This document shows, piece after piece, positions 33,852 through 47,200 of a stretch of 64,000 nt of DNA. This DNA is from Distichodus sexfasciatus. Taxonomy: Eukaryota > Chordata > Actinopteri > Characiformes > Distichodontidae. Position numbers and translations under genes: made by a program. The DNA lies in the NCBI GenBank assembly GCA_032718565.1, contig JAVGVS010000007.1:4721759-4785758 (forward strand), given 5' to 3'. Numbering within the stretch: the first letter of the stretch is position 1; every line of letters starts with the position of its first letter. The notes under the pieces are model-generated. The model saw only the letters and a program-made list of their open reading frames with translations, was not told the DNA's origin and did no database searches.

Positions 33852-33979
33852 ATGCCTGTGGACAGAGAGGCCGAGATTTGTCAAAAAGCACTAGAACTCT
33901 TGTCGGATCTCTGTTCCAAGGGCGAAGTGCAGAACGAGAACTGTTTGGATTTCATTTACTATTTCCGAGACCTTGCTAG
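33839..33979 (+). other. Overlapping upstream ORF on syt9
   Basis: The ATG at 33839 has A at -3 and lies 13 nt before the main ATG at 33852 in a different frame, so it overlaps the syt9 start and closes at 33979. If the transcript includes it, it would be expected to reduce syt9 translation. The peptide is not recognised. Confidence 0.4.
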
Positions 33980-33999
33980 ACCAAAGTATTCCGAGTCAG
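33852..33999 (+). CDS. syt9: syt9 exon 1: start and luminal N-terminus
   Basis: ATG at 33852 (G at -3); donor GTAGGA at 34000. It encodes MPVDREAEICQKALELLSDL, then CSKGEVQNENCLDFIYYFRD, ending in a split Asp codon. Start chosen because the N-terminus and Cys spacing parallel human SYT9 and the upstream ATG at 33839 is out of frame. Confidence 0.93.
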
Positions 34000-35251
34000 G
34001 TAGGAAAGACAAATCAAGGTGCTCTGGGGTTTTTGGTGCATGCACATCTCTGGCAGCAAAAAAATACTGACTTCACATAGCACCAGTGTGACATTAATAA
34101 TTTTGTTTTAGACTACTTAGTTTTAGATTTTTAGCTACCTCTGCTTAATGCAATTAGATGCAAACTACCTGTAGCACACTGCTGTCCCATATATCACATT
34201 GCTCTAATAGCAACCTGCATCGATGCATTTAACCTCAAATTCTGAATAAGGTTTGAAAGACTTTTTCTTTTTCTTTTCATATACAGGTCCTCTAGGTTTC
34301 AGAGGTTAACTGAAATAAAATGCTGCAGGCTGCCTACATGGAACAGAACATTTCATTACTGTGACATGCCATTGTTTCACGTTTATACCTAGGATTAACC
34401 TTACATTCAAATGACTTGGCACATTTCAGTCACTTGTAGCACATTTATTGTGCATGTTGGAGTTCAAAGAGCATGAACAAAAAGGATGAAATAATCAAAC
34501 TTCTGTAAATACCTTAAAGACGGCACATGGTCTTTAACCTGTATCTAATGCAGTGTGGACTTCTTCCAACAACGTAGTAAAATATCCAGAGATCAGAGAT
34601 AACATTACATAATACAGCCGATTTGAATCAAGTTCTCCCCCCCCCCCCCCATGACCCATTTAATGCCGACAAGAAAACACATTTTTACCTTTGCAAGCCC
34701 TAAAAGATCAGCTTTAGAACCGTTCACATACAATAAAAGGCAAAAAACTGCAGATTTGGTGTGAATGATGAAATACCATCTATCAATTTAAAATGCATCA
34801 CTAGAGATGAACACAGAGGCAAGATATTATGCCTTAGTGGAGGAGTAAACCATATAATGACTAAAGCCAGTCCTACACACCACACCACACAATGGTCCAC
34901 AAAGCTCTTGTAAGGGAGGAAGCTGAGCAGAAGGAGAAAAGATTTCTGCACACCCACAAATAGAATGTATGAAGCAGCAGGCTCTGTCTTGGTTTTCATG
35001 AACACAGTGTATAGGTATGTATAGCAGTTTACAGCTATATACAGAATTAATCATGCATTCAAAATGAATAGACAAGTGATTCATTTTCAGTTGTTCTTCA
35101 TTAGTCCAGCAGTGTGTTCACTATTTATTTTATGTCATCTGCTCTCAAAACTCCTACAATTCGGAGCTGTCACAATCTCTGATAATAAAGATAATACAGG
35201 ACTCAGTAAGTAGAAGTCAGCACTCTCTCTCTTTCCCACACACACAGGAGG

Positions 35252-35288
<37 letters not shown>

Positions 35289-38200
35289 AATTGACAGCTG
35301 CTCATGGTTGGTAGTGTCAGTTGAATGAGACACAATAGGCTCATTCCTCCTGAGGTGTCTTGGAGCCTGGCTTTAATAAAGAGTCACAGCTGAGGCATGT
35401 CATCTCCTTTTGAGTGAATGCATCATTAGAAGAAAGAGGGAGTGAAAGATGGTTGAAAATAGTATCACTAATAAATTGGCTTTGCTAAGATCACTGAGGC
35501 TCACAGATGGAGCATTTGTGAGTGGATGTGTGAGGAATTTTGAGCAACAGTAGTAGAAGAAAAGTAGACTAGAGCATGTGCTGAAGATTAAAAGGTTTTC
35601 TGTCTGTAGCAGCTCAAGATAATATAGTTTGAAAGTGGCCACTGTCCACACGAAAATGCTAATATAATTTGTCAAAAATGCAGCTGTCAACAACAGATTC
35701 AGGATAAAAGAAGATGACTAAGGTAGAGAATGACATATGAAAGACTTGAGACAAAGAGAGAGAGAAGGAGTAGCCTGACAGAAGCGCACTTGAGAGATCT
35801 GCTAGATAGACAGAGACATAGAAAGAAAAGAATGAGTGAGAAATATGCCTGAAGAAAGACACCTAAGAGACCTGAGAGAGACAGTCATCTTTTCGCCACC
35901 ATTGCTCAAGAATTAATGCCTTTTCTCAGTGACTACTGAAATGAAAGATTTATACACTGATGACTGATTCATACAACTGGACATAAATGTGATTAGAAAC
36001 TACAGAGAGTCACGTGACAAGCCTGAGCCTTGGTAGACCAGTGGTGCTCTTCTGCAGAGTTTAGTGTGCAGCATTATGGAAGTGCACATTGCAATTAAAT
36101 AATCAGTAAAATAAAGGGCAGTCACAGAGAAAAGCAGTGTTTTCCCAGCAGCTCAATGTTACAAATTAGTACTTTCACTTTAGTACCCTTAGTGCCATGG
36201 CAACCAGTATTGTACTATTTGGAGAATGCATTTTAGTGCCTTCATGGATTAAACAAGATCATTTTCAAGCATTACGGAACGAACATTGTGGTAATAGATA
36301 CAGCATTTGTCATTCTCCTTTAGTTTAAAGGTTTTTAAAAGTCTATGCAATACAGAAATAATTTCTTTTATCGTGTTATGTCCCATTTTCTTTTGTCTCT
36401 GTGTCTGGCAACACTGCCATCATTAAGGGCCTCTGTTGCACCTTCTAAAATAACACATCATACGAGACACAAAAAAAACAAAACAATATTTCTCAATATT
36501 TAATTACTTTACTAGCTTACAAGCTAATCAATATATCATTTTCAGTTATCAATAGCTTTTGCCACTGTCAGCCAAATTAGTGCCTTTGGGCAAAGTGTCA
36601 TACATGTTTTATATAATATCTTATTAGTCGTGACACATCTTGTACCTCATGCCAGCAAAATCACAACATAATTACAAAAGAAGCCAGACAGATGGAGAGT
36701 ATATCATCCCTGAACTTCTGCCCTGCTGTCAATACAAGCTTGCAGACTTTCAATGGAATAATACAGTGCAAAAGTCTCTAGCTTTTAGTCAGCTTCTACA
36801 GAAATCCTTAATGCCATATGGAGCAGTTCTGCCCAATAGTAAGAGTGTAAGAGTTTAAGTTTAACTTTGGATCAGTGGCCCATAAAATTGTGTGTGCCAT
36901 AGGCTAGTCATCTTTGTGCATTGTGTAGTAGGTTGTGCATTACCGGGTAAAGGTAACTGGCCTGATATTTCTTTAACCTTGCTTAGAATAGTTACTTCAA
37001 GTCAGTATGTTTTGAATTGTTCACATATAATGGAGATTTTAAGTGTGACCGAGAGTGTGACAGAAAGTGTCTCACAGTCTCGCAACTAAGAAAAAACTAA
37101 AGATGTTGGACCTCACAGAAAAGCTTCCAAGGTTATAATTCAATGTAACAATCTCTGGCAGTCGTAAGAAAAATGTATTGGAGCTTCTGCTTAAATGGTG
37201 TTCAATTTTCATGTCTTTTGGAGAAATGATGAACTTTGTGTCCTTTACTCCATTTAAAGACACAATGTTCTGGCAATAGTAATATGCATTTGCCAAGTTA
37301 AAGGATGAAAGTGGAGCAAAACATTTTAAGACTCCAACCGTTTAGTTTAAGCAACTAAATGTTCTGCTCTAAAATCCTTGAAAATTAAAGATGTAATGTA
37401 TTTCAGTTATTTGATTCTGAGAGTTTTCATGCATTTTATGTATCAGGAAGTCAACTTAATATTTTCAGTACATTATTTCATGCACCTATTAGAATAACAC
37501 CCGTTTGTTTCTTCACTTTTCTGATGAGTATCATTGTGATTCCTGAAAACAAAGCCTAAAGATTTTGCTTTCAACTTGGAAGCAGCGTAACTGGATTCGG
37601 GGAGGATATAAAGGTTCTAAAACCTTGTTCCTAAAGTGATCTTGCATAAGACATCATGAAGCTTTTGTGGAGCATGTCGGAGGTGACAGAGGGAGATTAT
37701 TCACAGGCCTTGTCGTGACTTCTCGCTTCTCAGCACTCCCTCCGTGACTGTGGAACTTGGTGCATGTGTGAAGGGCTTGGATCATTCACATGCTTGCCCT
37801 AAAATTTAGGACTTTTTTCATATAGGATTGGTGATTCTGAAACCTTATTTTTTTGCAATTTCATTTATTTTACTGTTTGCACAGTTATGGTAAATAATGA
37901 TAAGAAGACATCTAGGAAAAATCTTTTTTTTTCAATTAGTCGTGTATAAACTGATCTAATAAACAATTTGCGATCTGTGTTCAAACATCACGCTGCATAA
38001 TAGCCTCAAATAAACATTTTTCTTAATGCTGGCCCAAAAGGAGAGTAACAAGGCATGCCATTGTGATAAAAGTTAAGATAAGCCACAATGCACCTAATTA
38101 AACCCATTTAACTAATCTTAATTAAATGTCAGCATTTCTTTAAGTTAAGAAAGAGAGGCTCACCTTCTGCACGACTCTGACCTAATTAACTACAGATCCT

Positions 38201-41200
38201 GCTTACAATTAAGTCACAGAGACTTCATTAGAGAAGGTACTGGCTAAAATACATCAGTGTAGTGACAGCCTTGGTGCTTTCAAATGGAAACTGAAACAGA
38301 ATAAAGGCCAGAAAGTACCCAGTAGCCAAAGTAGAGAGCGATGTTGTACTCATACTAATCGCAGTCATGCTTCTGGAGGTGGCTGGAATTTATGAGGGAA
38401 ATCTTTTGCCTTTCTAATACTTCAGCTTTAAAAGAAGTTATCTTTGCACTAGTACTACAGTACTCACATAATCAAATTCCTTAATATAAATTAACGTTTA
38501 ACTGCTCCCTTTGATGCACTGCTCTCTCTTCTCCAGCCTCCACTTTTACCTAATGCTTCATAAATACTTGTCTAATTAATTGTAGGTTTTAATTTTCACT
38601 ATAACTGCAGTGTTTTTGCAGTGTTTTCTTCTCACCAACCTCCCACCTTCCGTCTTTTTCTCTGCAGATGTATCGGTGAGCTTGCTGTCATTGGTGGTGA
38701 CGGCTTGTGGCCTGGCCTTGTTTGGCGTCTCTCTCTTTGTCTCTTGGAAGCTATGCTGGATTCCATGGCGAGAGCGAGGCCTCTCTCCTGGCACCAAAGA
38801 GGGGCAGCCGGACCACCCTCACCCACCTCCTCCTCCTCCTCCTCCTCCTCCCCTACAACCACAACCCATTTTCACAGAAGTGGATGCCACTCTCGACCGC
38901 CGGAACCACCCCCGGGGATCGGTGGTTAAGGAGACCACCGTGCCCCCTACACCGGTCTCACCACCAGCGCCAGGGTCGCCTCCACCTGTTCCCGTGCCTG
39001 AGGCGGCCCTTAAGATCAGCCACACTTCACCGGACATTTCCCTGGAGGCTGAATCCAAATCACGGGACGACGGAGTCTTCGGGAACAGCCGTGTGCAAAG
39101 GCAGACCACTGATCCATCCTCAACCTGTGTTCGGTCAGTAAAGTTGGATCGAGGCTGTTTGTGGTGTGAAGGAACATCTGTAGCTCAGTGCATCCATGTT
39201 TTACAGAAATGCAGGGTTTGTTCATCAGATGCAATGCAGAAAACTGACAGCCGAAACTGTATTTTGCTTTTAATGTTGCATGAAGTGTTCTGGAGTATGA
39301 GCAAAAGACTCAGTTTATCGCTTGATCTCGCAGTGTAGCCATATAACAAATCTGCACTGCCAGTTTGAGAGATTGTTTTATCACTGTTTTATGTTCTACT
39401 TCTGTTTTATAAAGCACTTTGTATCATATACATAACACGTACAGAATGTCAGTTAATAACACATTGCACCAACATTACACCTTCTCATCGATCAGAGCTG
39501 ATCCCATTCCAACCATTCTATTAAATAAAGCTGAAGGGATTTTTTTTAAAGTTCAGTACAACCCTGTTGGAAGAATGCCCACAAATCATCTGTCCAAGTT
39601 GGCAGTGCAGCTTTGACCTTTCTATCCATTTCATCCCAAATCAATTTAAAGGGGGTTAAAGAGATCGAATAGCGCAGGTTATGTCACCACTTTCTTAGTT
39701 CCTCCATCTTTTTTTCTTCTCCAAATAGTTCTGACACAGTTTGGTTGCTGTTTTTGTTGCATGACATTGCTTGAGGTCTTGAGGTACCAAAATGTTTGGG
39801 AGGGTGTTTGATTCCTCTCAAGAATACACTGCAGTAGGTCATTAGGTTTTATCTTCTGTCTTCTTTGCTTTTCCAGGCCAGGCTCTATACGGCGTCAGAT
39901 GAACCAGTCCAACCCTGACTTCATGGTAGCTCAGTTTCAGAGGCAGGACTCCCTTACTGGGATGAGTCTCGGCCGTCTCAAACCGGAGCTGTACAAACAG
40001 CGCTCTCTAGATGGCGAGGAGAACCGCGGAGGAAGAGCTGGCACTTGCGGCCGTCTTCATTTCATCCTCAAATACGACTGTGACCTGGAGCAGCTCATCG
40101 TCAAGATCCACCGAGCCCAAGACCTTCCAGCCAAGGACTTTTCCGGCACATCCGACCCCTATGTTAAGATCTACCTTCTTCCTGACCGCAAGACCAAGCA
40201 CCAGACCAAGGTTCACCGTAAAACTCTGAATCCTGTGTTTGATGAGGTCTTCCTTTTTCCCGTGGCATATGCAGAACTTCCTACGCGAAAGCTCCACTTC
40301 ACTGTTTATGATTTTGATCGCTTCTCGCGCCATGACATCATTGGACAGGTGGTGGTGGACAACTTCCTGGATCTGGTGGACTTTCCTCGGGAAACAAAGC
40401 TGTCCAGGGACATTCAGTATGTCTCCTCGGTGAGTATCACCAGCACACAGCATTTATCTTATTCAGAGCGACTTACATTTTAGACTTACACATGACAGTC
40501 TCTCTGGAGTAACTTTGAGTTAGATACTGGCTCAGTGATCCAATGGTGGTAGTGCAGGATCTAGGATTCGAACATACGACCTCTTGGTCCAGAGGCGGGC
40601 ATCCTACAACTAGAACAACATTACTTCACACACACACAGCTACACACTCTTCCAATCTCGCTGTTTAACAGAATAAGCAAACTATATTCATGAAGACAGC
40701 ATTCATATCATGGATATTGTGATTATCTTCAACAGCATAATTCAGTGATTTTCCTTGCAAAAGTTTGCATTTTGCTGTCTCATCAGACTCGCCTGAAGAC
40801 ATTTTGATTTCCCCGCTAAAAAAGGTGCAAGTGCAGTGCAAATGCTCCCCAGAAAACTATGTTACAGTGATGCTGGAGGGTATTCAACTTTGGAAATTTC
40901 CTTTTCAAATGTGAGTTCATGAAAGGGATTTGCTTCACTTAACCAATGCTTATTGAAAAATCAGCCTTATAGTCACTTGCATTGCTAGATGATGAAAATT
41001 AGATAGTATAAAATCTTTGCTGAATGAAAAAACACAATAGCATCCGGAATTCTGCTATTGCTCTACACTGTGATGTGCAGAATAGCAGTATCTATTCAAT
41101 TCTCTTATCTTTTTCTCCTAAAAAAATAATATAGAGAGGCATTGATTTCAGATGTAGATAGAACACGCACAGCTTTCACTGTGGGACATGGTTCAATATG

Positions 41201-44200
41201 TCAGGAAAATGATCATCAGTAGTTTTCACTTTACTGGAATCAATTTAAATGAATGTCGATAGCAAGAAATGGCATGCCTGAGTTCAACGGTGCCTTGGTG
41301 AGTTCTTCATCACCTGGTGTAGAACAAATTTTCTTCACTTCAGTGAGAACAAATTATATATCCCGTGAGCGAAAACGGTAGCCTGCAGTGTAGCTGTTCA
41401 TCAACTAATACTCCACTGCTTACTATAAAGACCACTTTGTGTGCATTGCAAAGATAGGTATTCATCTAGTTGTGAGACATTTTTCTTTTCTCCCTAATCC
41501 CAGTTTTATCATCCCAGACACAAATCTTCGGCTATCATATGTATTGGGATTTTCACCTTTAAATTGTTCAGTTTCCTATCTTTATGTTCTGTTTTAACAC
41601 ATTTTATTGCTACTTACTTCTCTTTTGATTAATTGATTTTACTTTCTATCTACTACTATCTCTCTCTTTCTTTCTCCTCCTCTTCGTCCTCTTCCTAAAC
41701 TCCTACTCTTTCTCTTAGATTAAGCTCTCGTTCTCTGTTTTATCCCATTTTCTTCTTCCTGGAGCTTTTTTGTGTATCTGTTCCTCATCAATCTCTCACC
41801 CATTCTTATCGTTTTCTCTTTTTTTCTCACTTATACCTGTAGGTGTTCTCTATCATCTGTGTTAAATGGGTTAGGGATCCTGCTAGACGTGTGCTGTTCT
41901 GTGGGCTTGATAAGAGTGGGAGTGGGGGAATCGCTGCTGGCTTGGAGGAGCAGGATTATTGCTTTACTCCTCGTCTCCCTCTTTTACTGGGTTCTGTGGA
42001 CAAGGCCTCTGTTTCCAGTGTCTGTAGAAAGCTATTTATGGAAGGTCAACTTATTGCAGATATTTATCATGTAGAGTATTTCTGAGATGTGTATGTTTGG
42101 CAAGTGAATAATATCAGTTTTTTTAGATTTATATTTGCGTTAAATTGAATTGAACATTTGACTAGCAGCCTCTACCTTTACTTAACCACTACTGTTTTCA
42201 ACTCCAGTATTTGCATAATAAATACAATTTAATTTGTATAATCAACCCACTGCTTAATTTTAATGAAACTAAAGTTTTAAGAACCAGAAACGTTTGTTTT
42301 ACAATATACAGATTTCAGAATTTAAAGGACAATCAGTCAGTTTGTAACTCTAAAACACTTCCCCACAATAATCCCCAAAAAAGAGAGAGATAGAGATTAA
42401 GATTGTGTGTGTCTGCATGTGTGAATAAAGACTAAGGCACTTTAGGTTTATATACTACATTTGGAAAGTTCACAGTGAAATATCAACAATCTGGCATCAA
42501 CAACCAACAAATACGCCTCATATAGCTAAAACATAATATTGAGCTGTTTTCTGATAGGCTCCATACTAGCATATGGCAGTGGCCCCAATCTCCAGCAATA
42601 TACTGTTAAACATAGGGGCATAGGGCATAGGGGTAATACAGCATCTGTCCCAGCAAGCCAGAGGAGGAATAAATAACTCCACTTCACTTAGTATGATCCC
42701 ACCCTCGCCACTCATGATAAGTTTGATTACATATGTAATAATGCCTAAAAGTGACTGAAATCTGTAATTAGAGTCAGTGCAGCCCATATTAATAATGAAG
42801 ATACATGAAGTCAGATATCATAATTTACCTGCTGCTGCTGCTGCCCTTTATTTAATTAGCACCCCAAATACATTATTCATCATGCAACTCAATTAAATGG
42901 TGCAGACGAACATCCAGCCAACCACAAACAAACCTTTCTGATAACAGCTTAACTACTCTGTTGTGCAAATTAACCAATAGTTTGGATTACTTCAAAAACC
43001 ATTATTATATTGAATCTAATTATGCCCTGCAATGTTTTGTAGAATGGCCGAATGGGATAAAACGAGCATTAAGAATGTCAGTTCACTTTTTCTTTTTGAC
43101 AAATGTTGTTAATGAGGAGATTTGGTCCGGCCTTCCAAGACTCTGCCACTCTGCATTTAGAGACATAGGGCTAAAGACTGGAGAGAAAAAAATTCACTCA
43201 AATCAGCAAGAAAATATTTTTTTAGGAGCTTTAAATTCTGCTTCGATGATCATTTCTATCTTTAGCACAAACTGACTTCTGTAAAATTGCAAGACTAATT
43301 TCAGTTCAGTAGTGTATGATAAATGTATTATGGTCATTTGAGATGTGTTACTGGTGTCTGAGACATACATTTATATTTGTAAACAGAACTGGAAAAAAGC
43401 ACTGCTCTTGCCTCTACCAGAATATAAGAATACTGAAAGATTGAGGTTTAAAAATGATGGACACTGAATTTCTTCACCATATTAGTGATACGTCCCAACA
43501 TATTGTGATGGCATGTAATGATCATCCACCTCTCTCCCACTCATGCAATAGTTTCATAATGGCTGTTAACCTTGGCTTTGACTGCTGCATGACCTGGTCT
43601 TTTGGTCTCCTACTTTCCTTGACAAAATAGATGTTTAAATGTCAATCTGTGCCCCGCCTTTCTGTATCTCACAGCAAATCAAAATATAATGCTGTTGGGA
43701 GATTACAGGTCTGTAGAGGGGCCTGAGCTTGCAGACACTATCCTATTTTTATCCACCATTATAAGCAGAATGTTTTAGGCCAGGTAAATATGAGTATTTC
43801 CTGGAGCTCTCTGTGCTTAGGTGGGCATCATTAGAGAGATTCCTGCTGTTTCAAACCATGGAATGCTGTCAGAGGGGTCGATGCGATCAGCAGGCCAGCT
43901 TGACAGGAGATGGTTCATTGCAAACTAAAGTAACACTCCTACTAAACAAAAATAAACAAAATTCTGGTGTTAGCTTATCACCGCATAAAACTGTATTACT
44001 TGTGTGTTTGAACAAGACTGCAGGAAAATACTGCAATATGAAAAACAACAATTGTAAGGCTAAGATTCCTAGCTTTACATTTACATTTTCAGCATTTATG
44101 ACACTATCCAGGGCGACTTCAGTTAATTACAGTAACAGTCTCCCTGAACCAACTTAAGGTTAAGGGCCCAGCACAGGGGTCCAAAGGTGGATTTTAGCCT

Positions 44201-47200
44201 ATTCTGTTGTTTAAACCTCCATTCTTATGGTATTCAAATCTGAATTTACTCACTAAGACAACTCTGACACCATTGTGCATAGCGGATTAAATTTCTTCTA
44301 TTTAAACTACCAGTTGACCATTTTTACTTTAGCTACAATAAAACTAATGCTTCAAACCTAAGCTGTTATTTGTTTAAAGAGCAACCAGACTATGTTCCCA
44401 ACCTTCAGTCAGACAATTTCAGCTTGTACCCAAGCCTAATGTTCCGTATAGACTCAAGTCTATCTATGTATGTGTTACATATGTAGACGCAAACACAGTG
44501 ATACATATAGGGCTCCTATTTTAGGAAATTTACATCTTTATGGCGACTGTGATATGGTTTAAATGTGAGAAATTAGATGTTTGACATGATCCCACAAAGA
44601 ATGTTGACATGCTTATGAGATATCCAGCCTATTCCAACAGATTATGTCAAGTTTTGAACCCTTGACCAACTTTTGCAGCACTAAACCAGTAATAAGAGGC
44701 AAATTGTCAGAAATCAACAGATCAATAGAGACAATGTGGATGGAGAATAAAAGCTTGCTGCTTCATATTTGAAGTTCTGCATGTTTCTAGTCATGTCAAT
44801 ATTTCATGAATATTAGTTAGAAGGTGATATGAGTGAGCACAGTCATATAGTGAGTAGCAGCTGTCCTTTCACGGTTGTTTAGCACGTATACGCTCTGGAA
44901 CATGTTTCTTTTTGTGCTGTACTGAGCGGAGCACGCCACCAGGATGACCTTTTCCTCTCACGAATGGTGAAAGACGTGTCATTTCCCGCTGAGTGTGACC
45001 TCAGATGAGCAGCGGGGAACAGGTTTCTAATCTCACCCCATTTTTCCAGCCTTTACCTCCTAGGGTTCCTGTGAACCCCAGGAGAGGAACCATTAGGATA
45101 TGATCTGTAAAGAGAAATGTCTGGGTGGTTTTGACACACCACTGAGGGATTCAAAGAGCAAATGACTCAACTTTTTTTTCGACATTTACATCTCTCTATA
45201 CTAATAATCACTGAGTCATAGCATGAAGATTGTCCCCAAATGCAGAAATGTCTTTGAAGACTATCTATGGTTTTAAAAAGTGTCTTTATGAAACTAGGCG
45301 TAGTTTGTCTTTCATTCTAGGAGATTAATTCCTGAAACACCACTATTTTCCAGTGGTCATGTCTGTGCTTGTGGCTTGCTGAAAAGTGCTGATAAGATTC
45401 ATGTGCTATCTCTATTTTTGCCAAAAAGAGCTTTGTGTTTTATGAATCCGTAATGAAACTCTCCATATCAAGCACCATGTAAAAATGCTTTCATTATGAA
45501 TTGCGGATGAATAGGTGTAAGAAAAACTCGGTGCGTATTCACAGGCAGGGTATTTTGAGAGCAAGTGTTAATGTGTGTTAATTTTAAAAATGGAAGCTGA
45601 CGTTGGTAAAGTGCTGGGGCTAGAATCTACCCCACAAAACAGGCTTTTTGCATTCCATTGAATATAAAGTGCAAATGCATACAGCAGTCAACAATTCACA
45701 TAATGTGCAGATCTATAACCCCTTTTTTCAACTGTCTTAACAGGACAATGTGGATCTGGGGGATTTGATGTTTTCTCTGTGCTATTTGCCCACTGCTGGC
45801 CGACTGACCATTACGGTGATAAAGGCTCGCAATCTGAAAGCGATGGACATAACTGGAGCTTCAGGTACAAACTCATATGAAGAAGTTGTTTTTGCACAAA
45901 TCTGGCAATATTGTGTCAATATTTCAGAACTTGTATTTGTAGATTTGCCAAAGAAATTCTCATTTACTTTAATATAGTGGAAGGGCGCAAATAACAAAAC
46001 ATATAAACATCCAAAATTAACATTTCGTAGCATCCTCTAAGAATAGTATTTTTTACAATATTTTTTTATTTCACTTGTTCACATCTCCAAGCTTGAGTTT
46101 GTTTCCCTTTGCAATAATGTAGTAATAAAACATACATTTTAAATTTTCCAATAACAGCCTTCCTATCTGTTCTGATCCTTATTAAAGAACTTAAAAAACA
46201 TTTTGCCTTCTTTTTCAGACCCTTATGTCAAGGTTTCTCTAATGTGTGAAGGTCGGAGGTTAAAAAAGAGGAAAACATCCACAAAAAGGAACACCCTGAA
46301 CCCTGTTTATAATGAAGCTATAGTGTTTGACGTCCCACCTGAAAACATTGATCAAATTAGTCTTTTGATAGCTGTGATGGACTATGATCGGTGAGTCTTA
46401 CACCATGTGCTATATGGGTAATGTTTTAAGATAAAGTTATACTATAGTCATTTGTATTTGAAGTAATTCTGTTCTAGAGTACTGAATGTTTGTTTGTTTG
46501 TATGTTTATTTTCCTCACTTCACAGCGTAGGTCACAATGAGATTATAGGTGTGTGTCGGGTTGGTAACGACGCTGAGAGTCTCGGCAGGGACCACTGGAA
46601 CGAGATGCTTACTTACCCCCGTAAACCTATTGCCCGTTGGCATCCTCTCATGGAGGTAGGAGTGTGTTATAAATCCACAGGACTGGAATTCATAGGGGAC
46701 ACCGGGTATGGTCGTAACACATTTTTCTTCAGCACCTAAAACTACTATTTTTTTAAAGCTACAGTTCTGGAACTTTTAGGCAAAGTACCCACATTTGTCT
46801 ACTACAAGTGGCAACCATTTAAATCTCCTCAACTATATCACAGAATTCGTGAGATTATGACAAATACAGAGTGTACCTTTGTTGTAACACCTATTGGGGT
46901 AGGTTGTAACAGGTAGAGAAAATGCAGAAAAACAATGGAACTCTATGTGATATGCTGATTTATTGCATAAACAGGGTAGGCTTGAAAATAGATTCACCAA
47001 CATATGTTGTATAACATACAATCCATTCTTCACATAGAGAATGAAGATCATATTAATGTTTTAAACAAAATATAAAAAAGCATAACGTTTATACTTTGTG
47101 TGTGTGTATTTGTGTCTCTCGGGAGGAGAGAGAGAGCTGAAGAGTCACACACATGAAGATGAAATGAATGAACATGGATATGTCTACTAGCCCCGCACCA

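Larger units (their letters stand above)
40430..45743 (+). other. syt9 intron 3
   Basis: 5.3 kb. It contains degraded minus-orientation SINE tails at about 40448-40612 and 44075-44170, a polypyrimidine tract at about 41636-41830 and a CTG run at 42831-42845. The small open frames at 41772-42085 and 42961-43275 are not recognisable as genes. The segment 44880-45150 is less AT-rich and may be conserved non-coding DNA. Confidence 0.5.

Noticed and set aside
36193..36206. Another X-box-like site (TGCCATGGCAAC)
   Set aside because: Only one half-site is good; the first half lacks the needed pyrimidines.
40007..40453. Minus-strand frame of 148 codons
   Set aside because: Antisense shadow of the syt9 C2A exon.
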